A stretch of DNA of 64,000 nucleotides from Maratus speciosus. Lineage: Eukaryota; Arthropoda; Arachnida; Araneae; Salticidae. The stretch lies in NCBI GenBank assembly GCA_963932465.1, contig OZ010798.1, positions 22,268,918-22,332,917 on the forward strand, read 5' to 3'. The position numbers and the translations under genes are program-made. Shown here piece after piece: positions 36,601 to 48,600 of the stretch (the first letter of the stretch is position 1; every line of letters starts with the position of its first letter). The notes beneath the pieces were generated by a model that was not told the DNA's origin, ran no database searches, and saw nothing but the letters and a program-made list of their open reading frames with translations.

Positions 36601-39600
36601 AGAGCTTAAGTTCTACCAAAGATCAGTATCTTATACCTCTCATCACAGTTTCAAAAATTTAGAATAATTTTTTGAAAATTTTTCTGGTTTGTTTGTTACT
36701 TTGTGGTAACAATAGTTAAATGATAATCTTAATTTCTCCTTTCAAAAATTTTATGCCTTTCTCCCTCCTCTTTTTCCTCTCAGCACACTGTTTTCGTTTA
36801 AAATTTTTACAATTTCTTTATTTTTTCCTGCCATATTTGTTATTTTAAAATAAAGATATTAATATTATAAAGAAGTAACATTTGTTTATTTATATGAAGT
36901 AATCTCTGGAACTACCTGGCCGGTTTAAAAAATAATGGTAGCAAAATGTTCGAAGCCATCTGTTCCAACACAGGCTATATTTTATGTCTGTATAACAACT
37001 TCCAGGGAGGTTAAGGAGCCAAAAATATTCTTAAAATTTCATGTTTTGTGTTATTGTTGGAGCTTTAAATCTAAAATTTGGTATGGTGGTTATTTGTAAG
37101 ATGTAAATACTAGTGGTGTACCGAGTAGTACTTTGGCCGAGTACCGAGTACTCGGCCATTGACTACTCGGCCAAATACCGAGTACCGAGTAGTTGGGTAA
37201 TAAGGGGAAAAAATGCTGATGTGCACATAATGTGAGCTTAGGTGTACATATGTGTGTACATATATATATATATATTCCTGTGTATACATATATATAATGT
37301 ACATATATATATATATAAATTAACTAATTAAATTTGAAATTTATTTGTGCACCTTTTTAAAGACAATTTTTGACAATTCAAAACAGTAGCAAAAAAAGGA
37401 GAATTGACACATAACATGTACAATTATTAACCAATATAAAATTAAAACATTCTTCAACCCTCTAATTTATTCCGATACCTAAAATCTATCTACCAAAAAA
37501 AAAAAAAAAAAAAATGTTTATTGGTTACTGTAACAATTCATTGAATAATGCAAAACATTTCATATTTATTTTGTAACTGTACCTTATTTTCTTTTGATTA
37601 AAAATAAAAGAGAAAAATACAAAGAGAGGTACAAAAAGCTATACAGGATTTCTTAACAGAAGACTTATGTAAAATTGACACTCCATTTGCATGGTGGGGG
37701 GGAAAAAAAACTTCCGATTATGTGCAACCTTGCAAAAAAATTCTTATGTGCACCTTCAACCACTGTTTATTCTGAGCGTATATTTTCAGAGATAAGCCAA
37801 ATTTATAGTAGTAAAAGAAATGCCCTGTCTACTGATAATGTAGAACGTTTGGTGTTTTTGCACCATAATTTGAAAGATAATAAATTTTTTTTTTTTTTTT
37901 ATTACATTTATTGTATTTCCAGTTTCTTTATCCAAAATAAGTCTTTTCTGTTTTCATATATATTTAAAAAGAACTTATTTTTATTTGCATAAATGTGAAA
38001 CTAAATTTTAATCTGGAATTATTTTATGAGGGTTTTGTTCTTAACTTTTTCTATATTTTGTAGACATATTGTTAAATACAGAGTAAATACTTTTATGAAT
38101 TATTGCATATATTATACATTGATATTCAAATAACTTTTTACAGATCAGTTTTAAATTCATATGCTTAAAAAATGAAATTCTTACAACTACTCGGTATTGG
38201 CCGAGTACTCGGCCAAAATTTCACCGAGTACCGAGTACTCGGCAAATTGGCCGAGTAGGCTGAGTACTGAGTATTTACCGAGTACTCGGTACGGCTCTAG
38301 TAAATACTCATTATGAATGGTTTCTACAAAGTTCTACATTTGAAAGGGTGAAATGAGCAGAAAATGTTCTAAAAAAGCTCTACATTTTAATTTATTTGGA
38401 ACTGTTAGGGCTTAAAACCTGAAATTTGACATGGTTATTATTTTTAAGACTTAAGAGGCTAAACTACTCATCTGGAAAAGCAGAAATGCTAATGTTAAGT
38501 CTGTTGAAGAAATCTTCACCGATTTCTTGCTTGTATTTTAATATATATATATTTATAGGATACCTGAGGTGTCTGATCTATTGTTGTGTGTTTTGTATTC
38601 TTTCGATTTTAGTTAGTTTTTTCTATGCAAACACTTTCACTTTTAGAACTGGTTCTGTACGTGGAATTTTCTTTGTATAGAAAAAACTGTAACCAAAATT
38701 GAAAAAATTCAAATGCCCAACAATAGATATGAACTTAAGGTGTCCTATGCAGAAAAAAAAAAAAAAAAAAAGTTTGAAAATATTAAAATGTACACGAGAA
38801 ATTGCTAAAGATGTCTCCCGTAGTTTATTAAGGTTAAAGTTTTCTCCACATGACTAGTGTAGGCTCTTAAATGCTTTCACAGAGAAGTTTGTAAAAAACA
38901 TGAAATGTAAAAGGGTGCAGGAACAAAAAACATTTAAAATTGTAATTTCTGTGACAGTGTTGTGGCTAAAAACTTGAAATTCTGCATGGTACTTATGTTT
39001 CATACGTAAAAATTCCCAAAGAACAGTTTCTAAAATAATTTTAAAAAATTTCCCATTTTGTTCATGAAAAATATGCAGATTTAGATTTTTAAAAATTGCT
39101 GAAATGGCTCTGTTTTATTATTATTTTTAATGGTTAATATTGATATTTTTTCGAATGGATTGCACTATTGCAAAGTATGTAGATATAGCCTGGCCTTTTT
39201 TTCTTTTCTCATATGACCTGATTTAGGCCTATCTCTCACCTGATTTGGGCTTCAAAAAACAGAAGAGAAAAAAGACGTTTTGAAAATAATTTTTTTGAAA
39301 GGGTTAATATTAGAGATGGGACGAATAGTGATTTGGCCGAATACCAACATTTTTTCCAATAAAGAAAATAACTTTTGATTATATATAATTTAAAAAGTAG
39401 GAACTTATTAATCATTACTATTCTTAAAACTACTTTTAAATTTGATAAATTTATTTTAGCACAAAAAATTACAAAGTTGCATTATATCTTTTTATTCTAG
39501 GGTATATTAAATTGATTTTCAGTAAGTCAGGATTGTAAATTATTTCCATTAAAATATAAAAGATTTACTTCATTTTCACTATCAAATGATACTTATATCC

Positions 39601-42600
39601 TTTCTTGCATTCAAAATCAATAATTCTTACTCACTCTCATAACTCACAAGGAGATGTTTTCTGAAATAGCCTTTAATCAAGTAAATTTTATCATTGAGAA
39701 TTTGTGTCCCTAATGATAAAAAAAATTTGCAAGAATGAGTCTGTTCTGAAATCAGTTTTCCAAGCCTTAAATTACAAATTACATTAAAGCAAAATGTATA
39801 GTTAAAGTAGAATACACATGTTAACAAAATCTTTGACATTTGAACCAACACATACAATATTCAACAATATTCCACTTATTCAGCAAGCAATAAAAGCATA
39901 AGCAGAAACTGATAACAATATGAATGAAGAAAGATGTAAATTGAGAAATATATACATAATGTTACATATTAAAGACAGTAATCATGCAAATAATATTAAA
40001 AGTGAAAACTATAGAATTAAAAATTATTTTGATCAATATTTAGAATTTATATTTAAATACAGTCGGACCTCTATTTAACGAACCTCTATTTTACGAATTT
40101 CCCTATTTTGCGAACTTTTACTTGAAACCAAGAACATTTTTCAATTTCTTCGTAAAATAACCTCCAAATAGCCAAGTGCATTCTCTATTTAATGAACTTT
40201 TCCTTGGGATCTAAATTCTTTTTCTCCTTATTTCTTAAAATATTACTGAACATTTAAAATTTATTCTTTCCTTTAACAGATTTTATGATGATCAAACCAT
40301 GAACAGGTCTTACCAGGCATCTAACTCACCGAGAGCAGTAAAATCGCTGTGATTCTTTGTTTTCCATCCAAGAAGTACAAACTTTCAATATCCCCTTTTA
40401 ACCCTCAATGGAGCTGCCCCGTGTCCTTAAACTATAGTTTCCCGTTTTCTAGATTGTTGGTCATGATCAATCGTGTTGGTAATTTCGGTTCTTGTAGCTC
40501 AAAACTGTCAAAGCGGAAGTGCTTGAGCATCAAAGAAAAAAAAAATTATTCTTGATGAGGTGGATAAGGGCATGAAGAAAAATAATGCTGCTTTAAAATT
40601 TGGTATTCCTCTGAACAGCTTATCAAAAATATTTAAAAAATCGTGATTTTAATGTAAAATAATTTTTTTAAACTGAAAATACAATGTATTTCCGACAATG
40701 TTTTGTTTCAATCTTATTTCCCTTGCAGATTTCTTTTTGATGGGTAAAATAAATAAAACAAGCAGATATAACATATATAAAAAAAAGTGTGACTAATTAT
40801 TTTTTTTTAATTATATTCAGTGTTTATGGACTTAAAATATGTTTTATGTAGTTTAAAGTACTTTAAAAGGTGACTCTCTATTTAACGGATTTTCCATATA
40901 ACGAACTTTTTTTCGGGATTTAGCTACTTCGTTAAATAGAGGTCCGACTGTATTTATAAAACCATCTTCATAAATCAAGTTGTGCCATGTAGTGACTATC
41001 TAGTTTGACACCAATTCTGTTTTCAGATGTTGTACTTGGAATTGTGATATTTGATATTCTATCTTGAAAATAAATCTTAGCGTATAAATAAATTTTTACA
41101 TTTCTTACTTTATAGAAAATAGAAAGTAAGTTATCGTGAATTTCATAAGCCTTTTTATATGTGCATGGAATTTGCAGACGTTAATGAATATTCAAGTGTT
41201 TTAGATAGTTTTAGACAGTGTTTTTCTCCCCCCCCCCCCCCCCCTAAGAGTTTTTACATCTTGAGTTGTAAACTATCATTCTCTAATGAAGACATTTCCC
41301 AGACAATTGAATCTCTAATTTAGGCAGCATTTTCTGAAAGATTCCTAACTTTTATAGGAAATACAGAAAGGCTGTATATTTTTTAGTATCTGAATAATTG
41401 TACATTTTGTACTAGTAAGAATGAGAATAACTTCATCAATGTGCCAGAAAGTAGTCAATTTGGATTAGAGAAAAAAAAATTGCAAGAAATCAAATTTTTT
41501 TTTATCCTGAATTTATTTGGCAAGATATCTTTCACTATTCGGCGAGATTTTAGCAATATTCGGCGAGATATCTCTAAATATTCGGCCGAAGCATTCGGTC
41601 AACAAGCCTTCAATATTCGGCCAACCGAATATTTAGCGAAAGGGCCGAATAGGTCTAATACCGAATAATGGCTGAATATTCATCCCATCCCTAGTTAATA
41701 TTGATATTTTTAATGCATTGCACTATTAGAAAGGTTAAAACACAAAATTTATGCATACGTGTTTTGTTTTATCGCATTTCGATATGTCTGAAAAAAACAC
41801 ACAAAAAAGAATTTGATTTTCGACTCTTCTTCATTTGTGGAGCAGGCTTTTGGCCGTATCACAACTTTTCTTGCCATTTTGCAATGTTCATTATGTTTTT
41901 ATATCTTGGTTAATTAACAAAAAAGTGAAAAACCTGAGCCTCATGTGCATAAAGACCTGACTTGGACTATTGTCATCCAAATTTACAGACAACTATGTGC
42001 AGTAGATTTTGCTAGCATCACTGTCACACTGACAAACTTTTTTCTATTAGTATAGAGAAGTATTCTATTCATAACTTTTCAATCTTAATTTTACTAATTT
42101 ATTATATGCAAAAGTAAGCTATCTTTATTATTAAGGTTGTTCTTAAAAAATACCTCACTCCTTTTCTCTCAATAATGCATATCTTTCTAACATATTCATA
42201 AACTCTTTTTGTTTCCATTTGCCTTAAAATTTCAGGTATTCAGGTGCCTAAATAGTAAATGGCATTCTCCATTTTCTTCTAAACCATAGGTTCTTGAGTT
42301 ATAGCTAACTATTACTAGGCTATTTTACCATTTATATACCATTTATCAGACATTATTGTATATTTTAAAACAACTTTACTATATGTAAGACATATACAGG
42401 TCAGCTTTTATGAAAAATATATTAGCATTTTATATATAAAATTAATAGATGTACCATTTAAAAATACATATCCATAAGTTCACATGTAAAATATACGACA
42501 AGAACATTTTCACTGCTACCAGAGCATCATCAGTTGTACTTTCTAAATGCCTTCACTTCTGTATTTATCACGTTTTCTACTGATCATGTAATCTACTGAT

Positions 42601-45600
42601 CTTAAACATGATAAATACAGAAGCGAAGGCATTTAGAAAGTACAACTGATGATGCTTTGCTAAGAATGAAAACATTCTTGTCGTACATTTTATATTACAT
42701 TTGAACTCATGGATATATATATTTTTTTAATGTTACGTCCATTAATTTTATAAAAGTTGTTTTAAAATATACAATAATATCTGATAATTGGTATATAAGT
42801 GGTAAAATTGCAAAAACAGACATTACAAACTAAAAATGTGGGTATCTACTTTTTTTATACTACTTTGCTATTACATTCCATTCTTACCATACCTGAAAAT
42901 AAGCTCAAAATCACTACTTTCATACAGTTTCTTAAAGATATCATACTGTTATAGGAAAAAATAAGCCTGTTAGTCTAGAACCTGAAATAAAAAAAACAAT
43001 GCTTCTAAATTTAATGTCTTTGTCTTTACTTATAAAACTGATTTTTTGAATAGGTTAAAAGCAGAAAGTTTAGATTTGTTAACAACTTTTAAAGATAATT
43101 TTGAAATCCAGGTAACTAACTTTCTGACTTGTTCCAGAAGTCCTTTTTACTAAAGTGCAGGAAGTTGAATAGCATTTCCTAATTTTTTTGATAAAGGCAG
43201 AGTTTTTTAGACATTGGTGTCAAAGTTATCATTTTGGGGCAGATTTTTTGAGGCATGAAAGCCTATAAAATATTGTTATTTGATAAAAGTTCATTATAAC
43301 TCAAGATGTAATACTGTATTTACTGATTAAGAAATGAGAAATGTTATTTGATTCCAAATCATGTCAATAGTCATGTCTGCTAATTTCATTTATAAAAATA
43401 AATGTATGAATGTCAAAGTTTTGCATTGTTGAGCATGAGAGTTGGGGGGTGGGGATATTTTTTCAGAACAACCTTAGTGTATTTTGCATATTGGGTATAT
43501 GCAAAAGTAAGTTCTATTTTTCTAATAGATGGCATGGCACAAGTGTTCTTCTATGTATTGTGTGGATCTAGTAATACATGCTTTTGGAAGGTTTCTTCAT
43601 AACCTTAAAAATGTAGTATATGACATTTGATTAAAGTGTAAACAACATAGTTTTTTATTCAATTTAAAATGGATAGTTTTGTGCCAAATAATTGTCATCT
43701 GTGGGAAGTTTTGTTTTTACTTTTATAATTTAAAGAAAGTATTACTGAAAGTCATCGCTTACTTGTAGAAGCTTACAGTGAACATGCTTTTTCTGAAAGC
43801 ATGTGTAGATGGTGGTTCGGGCAATTTAAAGAAGGTTTATTTGATGTTAATGACACAGAACATGAAGGTAGAAATTGCAAGCATTATTAGATGAAGACAA
43901 CATACAAATGCAACAAAAATTGGCAGAAGCATTGAACGTTGATCAATCCGTTATTGGTAGACGTCTACATAGAATAAGCATGTAATAACATAAACATATC
44001 ATTTAACCAAAAAACAGAACTTACTTTTGCATATGCTCAATAGAAGCGTAGATTGTATATAACTTACATATTTCTAATTTTCATAAATGTTTTTGATCCC
44101 AGTATCAAACATATTTTTTAGATCAGTACTGAAGCTGCTGGTAAGTCATGGTCAATTGATACATCCTCAGCAAAGAATTACACATCCAGTAGTATAACCA
44201 AAAGTTCTTCCAGTAGTAGTCTCAAGTCTTATAACTTTTCTTCGTCTAATTCACAGTATCAAAATGACGATAACTGGGATAATTATAATTCTAGCTACCA
44301 GAAGTAAGTACTCAACCATAATTCCATTGTTTAGTTTTATCGTTAATCCTAACTTGCTTTACTAAAAATGTAGTGTTCATGCTAGGTCATTATTTAAGTT
44401 GCAACACCCTGTTCTTTTTGTTGGCTAATCAGCCAGTTTTACTTGTCACTTATGGCTAATATGGCTTTAAAACCTTGCATAAACTTATATTGATTTAATA
44501 GTTTTTCTTCCTGTATTTTAATGTTTAAAGTACTTCTTTATTTTAAAAGTAATACCCTCATTACCTAGGATATAATGTTAATTGTTTTTTAAAACATAAA
44601 TTAATTAAAAAGAACTTACACTAAACATATGCTTTCATAGATGGCGTTAGGTGTTCCGTAATTGACCATTGTAAAACTTACCTATTTATGTAGTGGAATC
44701 GTCCAGTTCAATTTCTTCAAACGTCTAAATGCCTTTTGATAGTGTAACATAATACCCTTCTTTTCGTTTCTTTGAAAGTTATTGTCATTATGATTTTAAT
44801 ATGCTTAAGTTTCTTTGATTGAGTTTCTTAAGTAAGATATTTTTTTGAGTTTTTATAATGTTCAAATTTTAAATGAACAGTTTTTAGTTATGATTTAAAT
44901 TTAAGTTGTTTTGAAGAACTCCAAATGTAATGAGGTTTAATCCTGTTTTAATCAAAGATAATTTTAATAATTTGCTTATTTTTTTTTAACAAGGTTGCTC
45001 TGAATCTTGTTAAACTGAAAGCTGTTTTGAAAGTTTTCTGAATGAAGTTTACATTGATAAAAATGAAGTTTAATATTTGACTTTCTGACGTCTTATGAAT
45101 TTAACACAGAATTTTTTTACTGGAGGTATCTTCCAAGACACATTTATCTTTTCTCTGCTAATAGCAGTATAAGCGTATTAGACCTGTGTATTGTCTGCTA
45201 ACACTTTTTACTTACCCATCATATGTAGTATAGGGTAAGTCTTGTAATCGTTTTAAAAATCTGAACAATTTTTTTGGTGGATTTACACATTTCAGACACT
45301 GGAAATTCCGAAAAACATTTTTAGGGAAAAAAAATTGTCCGTCTGTCAGCATGTCTGTGTGTCTGTAATCGCTCTATCTCCCGAACAAATTGAGATAGAA
45401 ACTTGAAATTCGGTGTGTACTTAGGAAGTAATAATGGGAAGAAGCCTATTGAATATCAGTAACCTCGATTAACCGGAACTATTTTTTTCAGACTCCTGAA
45501 ATATTCGTTCTGATAAAAGGTATATGGGTCATTCCATGTCAAATCATCCAGAGCATGGCACCCACCATCACCAATTTTGATAAAAAATCAGGGAATTTGT

Positions 45601-48600
45601 AGACTTTTTAATGCTGATTCCAAAAATATCAATCGTATTGAAATTGGTCAAACAGTTTGTGAGTTGTGAGCTTTTAAATATCTCCCAAGATGGCCGATTT
45701 GCCGCCATTTTAAATAGCACATATGACAACATAAAAGTCTATAACTCCTTTCAGGTTTAAGCTAGAAATTTCAATTTTTTTTTTTTTTTTTTTTTGTGTT
45801 GTTCAAAATAAAGTAAACTTTCATTTAAACAGAATTTTGTGCAGCTGATTCCATCAAAATGCTGTCAGAAAATGACTTAATTAAAAAAGGGTTTAACTTC
45901 AATAGCTGATTTCCCCGATTGTTCTCCCTTCAATTTTCATCCAATTGCATCAATAGGCAGTTCACAGGTATTTTGTTTAAAGAAGAATTTCAATTTTACT
46001 AACCTTCCAAAAGTAATGGAAAACACAAGATAATGTTGATATTTCTTTAATTGCCAGAAATATCATACATCTTTACACCTAAAAGTTTTATAAGGTTTTA
46101 TCTTCCATAAAGTTATATATATATATATATTTATTTATTTATTTATTTATTTAATGTGGCTAAAAAGGGGAATCTCACAGGAATAAATAGGAATGCTTAT
46201 AAAGAATTCCTGCAAGACATAGAAGTATTTTCATGACAAATTGAAATCTATTGCAAAGTTTCAGTAAATTATAAGTAAACTAGTCGGATATGGCAATGCC
46301 AAAACTGTCTTCTATCTCATTCATGTTAATACTCCCTGAAAAATGCAGCACCACCGGTTACATGATTTACACCAAAACCTAATCTTCAACAATTTATGTC
46401 AACTTCTAACTGAATTTGAAGTTTCATGAAAATCTTTGCATTAGTTTTTGAGTAGAGCTATGGCGGAAATCGTGAAAAATTCTGTATAGCAACGCCACCT
46501 GTTGGCCTATATATACCAAAATCTAATAAGCAGCAACTTAAGTCAGCTTGGTAACTGAATCTGAAGTTTGATTAAAACCTGTGCATTACTTCTTAAAATA
46601 AAACTATTGCGGGAATCAGGAAAAATGAAGCATAGCAGTGCCACCTGTTGGGAGATTTACACCAAAAGGTAATCAGCGCCAACTCATATCAAGAACTAAC
46701 TGAATCTGAAGTTTGATAAAAATCCATGCATTAGTTCTTGAGATAGAGCCATTGCGGAAATCGTGCAAAATGCTGTATAGCAGCATCACCTGTTGGGTGA
46801 TTAGGAAGAGGTTATCTCTAGACACTATAAAATCAGTAAAAGAATTTTATGAAGATGATGAATTTTCCCACCTCATGACTGGTCAGAAAGATAAGGTCAG
46901 CATAAAGAAAAATGTCCATGCTCAAAAAAAGGCTTCTTCTTTGCAATCTGAATGAACTGTATGTCCAATTTCGATCAAAATTTCCTACCAATAATTAAAA
47001 TTGGGTTTTCAAAATTTGCTAACCTGCGACCTAAGCATTGTCTAAATTGGAAGATCTGGCACACATTCTGTTTGCGTGTGCACAATACATCAGAATGTTC
47101 AGTTACTTATTGCAGCAGCAGGGATTGAAGAAAGATATCAAGATTTAATCCAGAAATTGGTTGCAATTCTAATACTAGGGATTGTATGCTACATATATGC
47201 AGCAAATGTCCCAAGAAATATGTTCTTGAAGAGTTTTCAAAGTTAAAATTTCCGGACTTTGATCCTGAAGATGCAGTTGAATATAAATAGTGGATATCAA
47301 CTGGCAAAGTAGATTTAACATCACATAATTCTACTCTGGATGATTTCATCCATCTTATTCTTAAAATGATTGAAAAGCTTATAGGGGAGACCAGGCTACA
47401 GTGGCCCACTTTTGCAGTTAACATTTTTTTTTTCTATTTAACGGAGAGACCAATCTACCTGAAAATATTTTTGAATATTCTTTAAACCTTTCTACATGCC
47501 TCAAAATTTTCACAGAACATAATTTCCAATACATTTTTCAAAAAAAAAATTATTGGAACTCGTGAAATGGACCAGTGTACCCCGGAAGCGGGGTACACTG
47601 GTCCACCCACTGGGGCACAGTGGTCCACTATTAGTTATTGTCTAAAATACAATATAAATCTATTTATAATTAATCTAATTCTTTTTTATTTCCCTTTTAC
47701 CTCCAAAATAATATAATAATACAAATTTGCAAGTAGCATTTTGAAACAAAAAACATAACTAAAGCAGGGCTTGAAATAAAATTTTTCCTAGGAGAGGAGT
47801 CTCCCTACCAACATTTATAAATGGAGGGGAATTGAGCTGTTTGGGAGGGAGAAAAAATCTTTAAAACCCACTGTTATTTTACATGCTATTTAAAGAACTG
47901 CATTAAAAAGACATGACAAAATACCACTGAAGCAATTTAAATTAACAACTCAGAATATTATGCATTATAATTATAAATTCGCTTTTTTCGAAATCCTTTG
48001 ACGAAATTCACGTTTTTCCGCGATCCTTTGACAAAATTTTCATTTTTTTGCGATCCTTTGACGAAAATTTCCTTTTTTTTCAGCGGCTCTTTAATTAAAT
48101 TCGCGGCTACTCCTCTATCCTTTGACGAAATTCGCGTTTTTTCCATGATCCTTTGACGAAATTTGCATTTTTCTGCGACCCTTTGCTGAAATTTGTGGGG
48201 GTTTTTCCAATCCTTTGATAAAATTCGCATTTTCCCCGCTACCCTTTGCCGAAATTTGCGGTTTTTTTGCAATCCTTTGATAAAATTCGCATTTTTTTGC
48301 CATCCTTTGATGAATTTCGAATTTTTTCAGAGTTTCTTTGACTAAATTCGCGTTTATTCCCCGAACCTTTGACGAAATTCACGTTTTTCGCGATCCTTTG
48401 ATGAATTTTGCGATCCTTTGGGATGAAATTGGCGATATTTTTCAGCGAACGATTGACGAAATTGATTTTATCGGCAATCATTTGTCAAAATTCGCGACAT
48501 TTTTTGTTATATTTTTTTATGTCTGAATTGATGACCGATTGTTCGTAATTTTTGGAATCGAATGCCTTAAACTTTCGGAAAATAAGGACCAGAATCACCT

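Larger units (their letters stand above)
39311..41693. mobile_element. hAT-type element, family D, with nested Tigger-like element
   Basis: Perfect TSD GTTAATAT at 39303-39310 and 41694-41701. Ends TAGAGATGGGACGAATAGTG and TAGGGATGGGATGAATATTC. The right end holds multiple ATTCGGC/CCGAATA motifs. 2383 bp including the insertion at 40060-40950. A poly-C tract lies at 41228-41245. No transposase remnant was recognised. Confidence 0.92.

Noticed and set aside
47958..48481. Minus-strand ORFs of 80-104 residues with repeated KGSRKN/FVKGS phrases
   Set aside because: They are translations of a ~30-bp tandem DNA array; all frames are similarly open and no start or regulatory context is seen.
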